Shown piece by piece: positions 22,326-32,830 of a stretch of 64,000 nucleotides of DNA. Within the stretch, counting starts at the first letter, position 1. Each line of letters opens with the position of its first letter. The DNA is from Karstenula rhodostoma CBS 690.94 (lineage: Eukaryota; Ascomycota; Dothideomycetes; Pleosporales; Didymosphaeriaceae), in contig MU001498.1 of NCBI GenBank assembly GCA_010093485.1, forward strand, positions 549,697 to 613,696, in the 5' to 3' direction. The notes beneath the pieces are model-generated. The model made no database searches. It was not told the origin of the DNA and saw only the letters and a list, made by a program, of their open reading frames with translations. A program made the translations under genes and the position numbers.

Positions 22326-22953
22326 ATGGCAAGCAATCGCGCCTAGCTGTACGCGCGCTGGTTCTAACTGAGCGCAGGGCAAACGCAAGTCCGCGAAGAA
22401 GCCCCAGGGCCCGAGGAAGGTATGTACACATGGTCGCGCAACCCAGAAGGAGTGCGCTAACCGTTTCCACAGAAGGAGAAGCTCCCCACGACTTTCCAGT
22501 GCCTCTTCTGCAACCACGAGAACTCTGTCTCCGTCTCCATCGAGAAGAAGTCGGGCGTCGGCAACCTTCAGTGCAAGGTGTGCGGCCAAACTTTCCAGAC
22601 CAACACCAACTGTATGTCATGTTTATCTTTTTCTTGAGGTCCCAGGACCGTGACAGAACGGGCATCCGGTGCTGCTGCATCGAGCATACCAGCCGGCCAC
22701 CCGGGCAGTCGTCTCAGTATGAGATAGAGTGTATTTTACCAATTGCTGACTGTGTATAGATCTCTCTGCGCCTGTAGATGTCTATTCAGATTGGGTCGAC
22801 GCTTGCGATGCGGTAGCCAAAGAAGCGGCCGCGGCCAACACATCTACCTCGAGACCTGTAAACCGCGGAGGCCGGTCCCGAGTCGAAGAGGAAACAGAAG
22901 ACTTCGTGGTTCAGGATGACGCCGACGCCGAGGGCGAATACGACGACTATTGA
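22326..22953 (+). CDS. ELF1: Transcription elongation factor Elf1 (ELOF1)
   Basis: Four exons (22326-22328, 22378-22419, 22473-22611, 22760-22953) give 125 residues. The first exon is the start codon alone. Its intron begins GCAAGC rather than GT, has a CTAAC branch site and ends GCGCAG, so it is a GC-AG intron; it joins ATG to GGCAAACGC and yields the family N-terminus [15 protein letters not shown]. The zinc ribbon is visible as CLFC and CKVC, followed by [17 protein letters not shown]. The tail is acidic and ends DDY. Elf1 binds RNA polymerase II and aids passage through chromatin and at damage. The fourth exon follows a 148-bp intron. Length and motifs fit the family fully. Confidence 0.95.
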
Positions 22954-23329
22954 GTGCCTAACCAGGCGCATGTACGTTGCATGTACAACACAAGGTTCAA
23001 TAGCATGTAGTCAGGGAATTGACTAGCGGCATGTATGGCGTTTGAGGTATACCAGGGTTTCATGGGGAGGCGTTTTCTAAAAGTAGCGCGCACCATTGCG
23101 CATTTCACAATGGATATGATTCAATCGCATTCGTCTCAAGTATCAAGTTGGTTGGACAACATGAGCTGATGTGGCCTCTTACTTGCAATAACTTGAGAAG
23201 TAATAGCAGGCAGAGGCCCGATCCCCTAGATCATGATCCGTCAAATGCGCCCCATACGTGTTCTCATTCCTCATAGACCATGGTCCAGCTTTCTTTTGCA
23301 AAATGCCACCGTGACACTATGACAATCCT
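22954..23329. other. Intergenic, convergent 3' ends of ELF1 and UPRT
   Basis: No gene; ELF1 and UPRT end towards each other here. Confidence 0.6.
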
Positions 23330-24205
23330 TTACATGGTGTAGAAGCGGTCGCCGAAGTCACCAAGACCTGGAACAATGTAGCTGCAGAATGGTCAGCGGC
23401 GGATTCGAATGCATTGACCGACACATACTTCTTCTCGTCTAGCCCTTGATCAACGAAGGCCGTCACTACCCTAACCTTGGGGTACTCATCGGCGAATTTC
23501 TTGATGCCCTCTGGACTGGCGATGAGGTTGAGGAAGAGGATGTGGTCCTCCGGTACCCCCCGGTTCTTGAGCACCTCAACCGCCATGAGGGCCGAGCCGC
23601 CTGTCAGTCGTTAGCACCACCACCATACATGGAAAAAGTGGGCATAGTTTACCCGTAGCCAGCATCGGATCCAGCAAGAGGACCCATCGGTCCGGAATGT
23701 CCTCCGGAAGCTTGTCGTAGTACAACTTGGGCTTGGACGTCTCCTCATCCCGCTGGATAAGAATCTTGCCAATCCTCACCGACCGACAGCAATCCCGGAG
23801 ACCCTGCTCCATAGACTCACCCGCCCGCATGATGGAGACGCCACAGATCTTGCCCTCGAACTTGACGCCGTCATAGTGCCTCCCCACGGGGGTGCTGATC
23901 TCGTGGCCGACCACGGGCAGATGGTTCAATCCCTCCTCGACAAGCAGCCGAATGATGCGGTTAGAATAGAAGATGAAGTCTGCGCGGCCCGTGTTCTTAT
24001 CTCGGATCATCCTGGCATATGTGGTGAGTACTGTGTCTCTTTGCATGCGCACGTGCCCTTACGTTAGCAGCGCAATCAGCTGCGGCGTCTGCTCCAAGAT
24101 GAAGACATTGTCCTGGGGAATTGGCTTGGAGACGGTCGCGGTTGGCCGCTGAGTGTCCTCACGGAGCCCGAGAGGCTGCGAGGGGGGCTGCGATTCCGAG
24201 GTCAT
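23330..24205 (-). CDS. FUR1: Uracil phosphoribosyltransferase
   Basis: Four exons (24205-24063, 24011-23653, 23600-23429, 23381-23330) give 241 residues, slightly longer than yeast Fur1 because of an N-terminal extension (MTSESQPPSQPLGLREDTQR). The PRPP-binding loop spans the exon 2/3 junction and reads LLLDPMLATGGSALMAVEVL. The uracil-binding C-terminus reads YIVPGLGDFGDRFYTM. Other family blocks are MIRDKNTGRADFIFYSNRI and ICGVSIMRAGESMEQGLRD. The enzyme makes UMP from uracil and PRPP in pyrimidine salvage. Yeasts with the URC pathway can have a UPRT paralogue assigned to catabolism, so the neighbourhood with URC1 raises the question which role this copy has. It is divergent from WAPL. Confidence 0.95.
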
Positions 24206-24774
24206 TTTTGGAGCGTGATAAGAGTGCTCGTGGAAGCGAAAGTGGAGAAGTGGGCGGGGATTGCGAGTGTGAGATCAAGATGCAACGAGCGTCACCTGCA
24301 GCTCAAGATGCAACGCAAGTGGAATTGGGCAAGGGAAGTGAAGTAGGAGTGAGAATCAACAGCAGGCGTCGAGGGCTGCTCGAGAGTCCAGACACTCTTA
24401 ACCGGAGCGCGTACCGTCGGCGAGCTCCACCACCTGGACCTCCCTCTATCGCGGGACACCGATGGCAGTTTTGGGTTAGCAGCGGGCGGACCCTGGTCAC
24501 TTTCACCAGCCACCAGCCACCAGCCACAGCGGGCGCCGGCATCGCTGCCGAATCACGCGTCTGTACCGTTTACGCAAGCACACGGCTTCCATCGCCAACA
24601 GCGCATGCTCCAAACGACACACCACGACCTCCCGCCCGCGCGCCTTCACATTGTGCCAGACCCCGACCCCGACACAACAGACCATCCCAAGAACCGCCCG
24701 CGACGCGCAAATCGACCCCCATCCACCATCATGCGCCAGTAAACACCGCGACCTCCGCTCACCCTCCGCACCCG
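24206..24774. promoter_or_regulatory. Shared divergent promoter, UPRT and WAPL
   Basis: These 569 bases separate the two start codons. An open frame continuous with WAPL extends through it, but its translation is unconserved-looking Pro/Arg/His-rich sequence, so I treat it as non-coding. Confidence 0.55.
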
Positions 24775-27700
24775 ATGGCCATGCCCATGTCGTCCGTCTT
24801 CACCGGCCCCGAGCGCCGCAAGAAGCTCGTGACATACGGACGGGCGGCGCGTCACAGCAACGCGCAGATATTCAACGACGACGCGCCATCGCTGGAGCGG
24901 CCGCCCAAGCAAGCGGGCAGACTCGCTGGTGCGTCTGCGTCTGCGTCGCAAAAACCTGGGGCAAGCTCAGGGGCCAGGAACGGGGTGTGTGCTTCGCCGT
25001 ACGACGAGTTCGATGTGCCGGACGAGGACGAGCCTGCGCCGAGGGCGGCGGCGATCAAGAAGACGGTGTTCAAGTCTGCACGGAGAAATCTGGATGAACT
25101 CGATGTCCCGGAGGGCAGTGAGGCAAACCCTCGAATGATTCAAGCCAAGAAGCTTGCGCAGAAGGCTGCACCGAAGCCCGTAGACGATTTCCATGTCTTC
25201 GACGTACCTTCCTCGGGCGATGAACGAGGAGCTGTAAACCACGCAAACGAAAAGCATAAGATAGCGCAGCCGCTGCGGCAAAAGATCAATGCGGTGCGAC
25301 CCAAGTTACCTCTTCAGCAAGCGAAGACATTGGAAAGGAAGCAAGTTGGAGCAGTGTTGCCGGAGGATCCTCTCACCACAGCGACCCAAGCACCGCGGAC
25401 ACGAGCCAAAACCCCCCTTGCGGTCACAAAGCCCACTTCGACAGTCGTAGCGAAAGCAGCGAAGCAGAAGGCCTCAGCATTCAAAGAGAATGCACGAGCG
25501 ACGGTACCCGTACCCCAAGCGGCTCCGAAACTGAAGAAAGCCAAACCCGCTCCAGCGCCTTCAGCCACCGAAACAGCGCCAACTCCACCGACTGAGTCGA
25601 ACTCTGATTTTGCTGTTTTCGACGTTCCCTCTTCCGACGACGATGTCCCGACCCAGACACCCGTGAGGCCGCGCAAGGCCCCAAGTGCGCGCGCAAATAT
25701 ACCCTCGAAAACGTCTACATCACGGGCGCCACCTTCTCCAGAACCATCGGCCGAGTCTGATACTTCCAATGCCTCTCATGAGCGCAAACGGCGCGGTCCT
25801 GCATCATCGTCGGTGACTGTGAAGAAGGCGGAAGTTGCATTGAAGAGAGAAGCACCTGTGCCTACACAGCCGAAAAGTGAAGCATCCGCACCTATACAGC
25901 GCAAAAGAGAAGCATCTATACCTATGCAAAGGAAACGGGAAGCGTCCGCTGCGCCGCGGAGCAGGAAACAGCAGAAGACAGATGAAAGTGTGTCACCAGG
26001 TCATAGTACGAATGAAGCTCCGCAACAAAATCTTGTAGCGGTCGTCCTACCTCCAACCAACAAGCCGAAGCCTACAAGGATACGCACTGCTCCCGTGATT
26101 TCGAAACCAACGATGGCGAAAGCGCAGTCGTCTCCTGTCAAGCTTCACAGCATGCTCGCCATGCGCTCAGCGACAAAAACATCGCCTGTACAGGAAACTC
26201 CCGAGGCGCCCGTTATAGAAGACGAGACCATGTACGACATCCCCGACGAGACCACACCACGTGCACAAGGCGCGAGGGCTCCCATCCCAGGATCTGTAAC
26301 ACCGCGGCAGCGGGACCTGTTCAGCAACTTGTTGGAAGACGATCCAGAGCTAACCACTCCAATGCCCAGCATCTCGAAGCTTCGAATCACCGAGCGAACA
26401 CCGGGATCTGCGTTCGCTGCATTGGCTCGATCATCGTCTGATATCCCTCAGTCTGCACATACCCGCAAAGGGAGGCTCCTCGATATGCTGAAGCGGGCTT
26501 CTCCAAGCACGGATGAGGAGAGCGAAAGCGAGGACGAACCAGAGGCGGATTCTACTGAGATCCCAACAATGCTAGCTACGGCACGACCCAAGGCCGCTAC
26601 TTATATTGCTTCTCAAGAAGTAGGGGATGCAATGGACGTTGACCAGGATACCCAGGCGAGCTCACAACCTTCTCGAGCCCATCTTCACTTGGGCGAAGGT
26701 ACGCGGACGTACGCCCAACAAAGATCGTACCTTGAAGAAGCCAATCCTGAAGACGGTCTGTTGAACTGGGATGACGATATTGAAGTGGACTTACCCACCA
26801 GACAAGGCTCGGTAACCGAAAGCGAAGACGACTCGCAGCAAGTGACAGGCCTTCCCGAACTTCGTCGAAAGGGGCAGCTTTACAAGTTCGAGGCAGAGAC
26901 TCAGGCTATCATCGAAGACATATCCGGGAAATCCAATACCAATATATCAGCACGGCGCAGCGTAATGATGGAGTTTGCGACGCAGTTAGCCGACGTGAGC
27001 TACGTCAACCAGCTGCTGGAGTCGGCGATGACTTCCTCATTGCTTCGGGCTATCTCTGTTACTGGAGACATTATCTTCGACTTCGCAGTAGCTGGTGCTA
27101 TAATCTTCATACTAAGGACAAAGCCGAGCTACGCCGTTGTGGAACAAATTTACCATTCAGATGTTTTGTTGACCCTGCGGGAGCTTTTGGCGTCGCCCAT
27201 GTCCAGCTTGGATGTACACCGCATCGCCAAGGACAGAAAAACAAACATGTCTGGCAATGCACGAGAATCCGTGGCGGAATTCCGAGCACTCGTCTTGAGG
27301 TCACTTGACTGGCCTGAGGCGGACGTGCTTAAGCTGTCCCCGCAGCTTCTAGCCATGAAAGTCCTGGAGGAGCTGGTCATTGGACTCCGGCTCCCTGGTA
27401 ACACAGACGCTATCGTGGATGATGGCATGGTCAGCAAAGTGCTCGACGTAGCATCCGGTCCTGCACAACGTCTGCAATCAGGCAAAGCAACTGCACAGGA
27501 CGATCTGATGTTGGAAACAGTATTTTCGGCATTGGAGTCACTGTCGATATCCAAGGACGGCCAAGCTATCTGGTCGGACGAGATCCTCCAACGGTTGACT
27601 GATATGATGTCAGCCTTCTTCGACAGAACTCGACCGTCGCCAACACGACTAGTCATTCGACTGTGCATGAACCTGTCCAACAGTCGACCCAAAGCGTGTC

Positions 27701-28289
27701 AGATCTTTGCAGGTCAGACCTTCGTCAGCCGCCTCACTAGCTTCATCGTGGGATGCTTCAAGATACTGGGCGATAAGACAACTCGGCAGCCATTGACACG
27801 AGTGCGGGATGACCTCATCCTGGCACTGGGCGCCATGATGAACCTCGCGGAGTTTAGCGACCACGCCAGGCTAAACGTGATGCACGACGGCGAGGAGCTG
27901 ATCGGCGACCTAGTGGGCATCTTCCTCGAGGGATCGGAACGCGCTGATCGGGTAAGTTGCTACATAGCACTTCCCCCCAAATTACCAGGACACGTGCTAA
28001 CAGCCACCAGGCCGATAATGTGGAAGAAAACCACACGCTCGTGCCCGTAGGCTACCTCACCATCTTGCTGGGCAACCTGTGTTTGAACGCGCGCGTGCGG
28101 CGCAGGGTCATGGCGAGGCTGCCAGGACAGAGGATGGATCTGCTTGTGCAGAAGGGTAGGGAGTTTGTGGAGTACAACCAGCGGCTGGATCAGGTGGAGT
28201 TTGAGGGGGCGCAGGGGCAGAGGACGTTGCAGAATTTCACGTTGAGGCTTATGCGTGTGGTGGAGCGGTTGGAGGGGGTCGGTGGGTAG
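24775..28289 (+). CDS. WAPL-domain cohesin release factor
   Basis: Two exons (24775-27951 and 28011-28289) give 1151 residues; the 59-bp intron has a GTAAGT donor and a CTAAC branch site. The start MAMPMSSVFTGPERRKKLVT is chosen because the protein looks conserved from there; the frame is open 654 bases further upstream. Residues 1-690 are disordered and charged, with repeated F/L-DVP motifs followed by acidic Ser residues (about 78, 107, 140, 279) and a short KREAS repeat (358-395). Residues about 690-1150 form the helical WAPL domain, starting LRRKGQLYKFEAETQAIIED and including VRDDLILALGAMMNLAEFSD. WAPL-type proteins release cohesin from chromatin together with Pds5. The acidic DVP repeats may be partner-docking motifs, by inference. 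Confidence 0.9.
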
Positions 28290-29656
28290 GGCTGGTAGAT
28301 GGGTCGAGTTTCTGTTTGCGTGGACTTGGGCTGCGACTTGGACTTGGACTTGGACTCAGGCTGGGGTAGGGATTTGGGATCGTGATTGTGGTTTGGATAT
28401 GAAGACGGGAGGCGGTTGGGCTCTGACGGAACGAAGGCATGACTTTGGGCAACGGGACTCGTGGAACGGAACAGGACGGACATACAGCTCGATACCCCCA
28501 GATATGATATAACTATGCGGCATGCAATGTATGCAATGTAACTTAGGGGTAGGATGCCCCCGGAGCCGGGTATTGGCGCGGTGTCGTGTGCTGTATTTAG
28601 GCTTTAGGAAATGCGGGAGTGCGTACGGGGGTGGATGCATGCACCTGCACCGAGGTCTGGAATAGGACCATTGGTCCTGTGTTGGGTGGCAGCGTACTGT
28701 GTACGACTGTCTTTGGTCTGGTGCGTGTGAGGTCTGGAGTGGAGAGTGCGCAGAGGGTGTGAGATAGATGAGGCTACTACTACATAGGGTAGGTAGATTA
28801 GCCACTTAGGCACCACTAGCCGCTTAAGCTCAGGTAGAGTGCTTTGCCCAAGGCGCGAGAGAGCAGGCAAGCAAGAAAGGCATCTGCAGGTCCCAAATTT
28901 CCGGACGCGAGGCGGGATGTGCAACGGTTATACCGGCAGAAGCAATTTGCGCGTTGCTTCTGGCGCGCTTCCACGCCTTCCATGCAGCGGGCTCGGCTGG
29001 GCTGCGGTTTGGGGCGAGGATCGGGGGGCGCGGCCAATTGATCATTGCACTCGACGCAACCGGCCGTCTTTGTCTGCTTCTGCTCGGAGGCTGCGCGGAG
29101 AGGTTGCTAGGCCTGGGCACTAGCGACTGCGAGCGCGTGAGATGAGAAGCAGGCAGCGAATGACGGGCCGGCCGTTTACGTGATGCAATTCTTTGGCTGC
29201 CCAACGCGCTGCGCCGTGTGTCCGCGAGGCATGACGCAGGAGGGAGGGGGGAGCGCGCGAGAAGGGACGAGGGAGAGTGGAGAGGACGTCGAGGTCGTCT
29301 GCATTGCTCGCTGCTCGCTGCTTGCGCCCTCTACTGCCTCCACTGCTGCTGCTGCTGCCCCAGGATACCCCCTCTTTCACCCTCACTCGCGTCGCTTGGT
29401 TCGATAGTTCGAGCCAGTATAGCCTTCCCGCAGAGCCAACCGCGCCCAACGGCCAACCGTCACTAACTGCTTGCGCTGAGCAGTGACATCTCTTGCAGCG
29501 CGCCGGCGTAGTTGTCCCGCCTAGCTGAGACGGGCAGACGCGCACCTCCAGCCATCACCACCTTCCCCATCGCCTCGCTCCTCCATTCTGATTCCGATTC
29601 TGGCGGGCCGCTCTGCAGCTTCGAGACTCGCTCCCCCACCCGCCGCCAGCACCACC
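28290..29656. other. Intergenic region, RHEB promoter
   Basis: No gene. GC-rich short frames overlap on both strands without conservation. The last 200 bases are a C/T-rich leader before RHEB. Confidence 0.55.
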
Positions 29657-30462
29657 ATGGCCGGCCCCAAGCAGCGCAAGATTGCCATTGTCGGCAGCAG
29701 AGCCGTCGGTGAGTCTGACCACCCAGCACCCCCCGCTGCACGCTTCTGACGGCCCAGGCAAATCGAGCTTGACGGTGCAGTTCGTCGACGGCCACTTTGT
29801 CGAGAGCTACTACCCCACCATCGAGAACACGTTCAGCAAGGTCATCCGCTATAAAAACCAGGAATATGCCACCGAGATCATCGATACCGCCGGTCAGGTA
29901 CGCACCTGCACCCCGCAGTCCTCCATGCACCCCCGCGTCCACTGTTCATTACGAACTACGACAGAGGAACCTTGCTGACAACAATTGACCCCTCCAGGAT
30001 GAGTACAGCATCCTCAACTCGAAGCACTTTATCGGCATCCACGGCTACATGATCGTCTACTCGGTCGCCAACAAGCAGTCCTTCGAGATGGCCCGTATAA
30101 TACGCGACAAGATCCTCAACCACCTGGTCAGTTACGTCCACTTCGACCAAGTCGAAAAGAACCCAGCAGTACAGTCCTGTTCCGCCCGCGCGGTCCGAGG
30201 CAGCTAACACATTCTCCCACAGGCCGCCGAATACGTCCCGCTCGTCATTGTAGGCAACAAGTCGGATCTGCGCCCGGAGCAGCGCCAGGTCACCGCCGAG
30301 GAGGGCAAGGCGCTGTCGACGGAGCTGAACTGCGGCTGGACCGAGGCCAGCGCGCGCTACAACGAGAACGTGCAGAAGGGGTTTGAGCTGATGATTGGGG
30401 AGATTGAGAAGAGTCAGAATCCTGGCGAGCCCGCAGGCGGGAGCAAATGTGCTGTCATGTAA
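29657..30462 (+). CDS. RHB1: Rheb small GTPase
   Basis: Four exons (29657-29708, 29758-29897, 29998-30126, 30223-30462) give 186 residues. The G1 box is GSRAVGKSS, with the Arg-x-Val typical of Rheb where Ras has Gly12. The effector region reads YYPTIENTFSKVI, G3 is DTAGQDEYS, G4 is NKSD and G5 lies at TEASA. The C-terminus CAVM is a farnesylation CaaX box. Rheb couples nutrient status to TORC1 at endomembranes and, in fungi, also affects amino-acid uptake. The third intron starts GTCAGT, a weaker but valid donor; reading through it would insert a stop. Length and motifs match the family. Confidence 0.96.
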
Positions 30463-31175
30463 GCGGTATTGCTGACACGTGCGGCTTGCAGACGAAGAGC
30501 GGTTGGCCCAACTGGCGCACCCGCCGGTGAAGAAGCGGTGGGACAAGATCAAGGACGGGTGCAAACCTTCCTAGAGTGCGATGAGATGGAAGGGTATATT
30601 ATACGTTTGGTCAAGGATCGGATTAGACTTAGACGGTTGGGGTCGTGCATTCTTGGTCTCGCTGAGACGTAATGGCGTTCAGAGCGGAGGTGTAATGGGC
30701 GTTTTTGGAATGAATGGGAATATTGTCTTTTGTGGTTGTAGCCTATGTCATGTTACCCCAGCATATGTCATGAAGCAGCCATACAGTGCTTCAATTACGA
30801 CTGAAGACGATCATTCTTCGAGCTCTGAAATGACATGCGGGATATTTTTCCATCCGTGGCCTCGAATAGGCAGCTCTGAAGCTATGACGACGACCCACCG
30901 CAATCCACACTTTCACATGATGGCGGTCAACCTGCCAAAGCGGGAAAGTTGGAAAAGTAAGCCTGCCCGGGATTACATTGACCCGACATGTGGTCTCGTA
31001 CCAATCACTGCTCTCTGGATCGCCACAGCCACCACCGCCACAAATGCCCCGCAGAATGCGCCCCTGAGTCATGCGCATGCGACAACACCATCAACGAACT
31101 TTTGACATCTGGAGGGGCACCCAAACAGACGCGCCAGAACGTCCTGCCAGCTCGAGCTAGCCAAAAGCCTGCACC
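30463..31175. other. Intergenic region, SerRS promoter
   Basis: No gene. It contains the RHEB 3' end and the SerRS promoter. A 174-codon open frame at 30581-31105 has no conserved features. Confidence 0.55.
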
Positions 31176-32830
31176 ATGTTGGACGTGTGAGTGCCTCTGC
31201 CCTCCTGGAACGGCCTCTCCGAGGAATTGGAAACGAGTGTCGAGAGCAATACTGACATGGAGGGGTAAACAGGAACGACTTCATCGCCGAGCGCGGCGGC
31301 AACCCTGAGAAGGTCCGAGAGTCGCAGCGCAAGCGATACGCGAACGTCGAGATTGTGGATGAGATTATAAAGGACTTTGAGGAGCATAGGCAGAGTACGC
31401 GCCCTACAAGCTGTGCACACGACCACGTGTGAGTCGCATCTGGCTGACAGTGGCTCAACAGCACAGTACGCAGCGACGCAGATCGGCAGCACCATCAACG
31501 GCCTCCAGAAGCAGGTGGGCCAGAAAAAAAAGGCCAAGGAGAACGCAGACGACCTGCTCAAGGAGATGGCCGACCTGAAGAAGCAAAAAGCCGCAAAGGA
31601 GGACGAGGCCGCAGAGAAGCTCGCCAAGCTGACCATCAAGGTCAAGACGGTGGGCAACTACGTGCACCCGGACGTGCCCCTCTCCAACAACGAGGATGAC
31701 AACGCCGTTCTCAAGACGTGGTCGCCCGACGGCAAGAAGCCCGAGTTCAACGCAACCGGCATCCCGCACCACGGCGTGCTCGCGCGCCTCAACGGCTACG
31801 ACCCGGAGCGCGGAGTCAAGATCGTTGGCCACCGCGGCTACTGCCTCATCGGGTACGGCCTCTTCCTCAACATGGCGCTCATCAACTACGGCCTCGAGTT
31901 CCTCTTCAACAAGGGCTACACGCCCAACCAGCCGCCCTTCTTCATGCTGCGCGACCAGATGGCCAAGACGGCGCAGCTCTCCGACTTCGACGAGGAGCTG
32001 TACAAGGTCACCGAGAGCAAGGACAAGCCCGAGACGGACAAGTACCTCATCGCCACGTCCGAGCAACCCATCTCCGCGCTGCACTCCGAGGAATGGCTCG
32101 GCACTGCGGATTTGCCGATCAAGTACGCGGGGTACTCGACCAACTTCCGCAAGGAGGCCGGCAGCCACGGCAAGGACGCGTGGGGCATCTTCCGCATCCA
32201 CCAGTTCGAGAAGGTCGAGCAGTTTCTGATCACGAACCCGGAGAAGAGCTGGGAGGCGTTTGAGACGATGCTCGAGACGTCCGAGGAGTTCTACCAGAGC
32301 CTGGGGCTGTCGTACCAGGTCGTCGGCATTGTGAGCGGCGCATTGAGTACGTGCTTACTTTTGCGTGCATGTGGTTGGATGGTTTGCTGATACGAACAAC
32401 ACAGACAACGCGGCGTCCATGAAGCGCGATCTCGAGGCCTGGTTCCCCGTCACCGGCGGCGGCGAGTACAAGGAGCTCGTCTCGTGCTCAAACTGCACAG
32501 ACTACCAGACGCGCGAGCTGGAAATCCGCTTCGGTAACGCCCTCCCCTCCCCCTCTTCCTTTCCCCCCTTCTAACCCCTACCCACCAGGCGTCAAAAAGC
32601 AAACCTCAACCCGCAAAGAGTACGTCCACGCGCTCAACGGCACCCTCACCGCCACCGAGCGCACGCTGTGCTGCCTGCTCGAGAACTTCCAGACCCCCGA
32701 GGGCTTCAACGTCCCCAAGGTGCTGCAGAAATACATCCCCGGGCAGCCCGAGTTCCTGCCGTTCGTGAAGGAGTGGAAACCGCCGAAGGACGACGTGAAG
32801 TTGCCCGAGCGGCCAAAGGAGAGCAAGTAA
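31176..32830 (+). CDS. SES1: Cytosolic seryl-tRNA synthetase
   Basis: Five exons (31176-31186, 31273-31394, 31462-32346, 32405-32533, 32589-32830) give 462 residues, the normal length for the fungal cytosolic enzyme. The first exon holds only 11 bases (MLDV with the next exon). An N-terminal helical hairpin that clasps tRNA covers about residues 35-110. Class II motif 2 is visible in [20 protein letters not shown] and motif 3 in [20 protein letters not shown]. The [11 protein letters not shown] loop is also typical. The enzyme charges tRNA-Ser for translation. The lysine-rich C-terminal tail resembles that of yeast. A 248-codon open frame on the opposite strand is a GC-rich shadow. Confidence 0.97.

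Noticed and set aside
24121..24774. In-frame upstream extension of WAPL by 218 codons
   Set aside because: It overlaps the UPRT first exon and promoter and reads as unstructured Pro/Arg/His-rich sequence; MAMPMSSVFTGPERRKK is the better start.
31455..32201. 248-codon open frame opposite seryl-tRNA synthetase
   Set aside because: It is a GC-rich shadow of a fully supported conserved gene.
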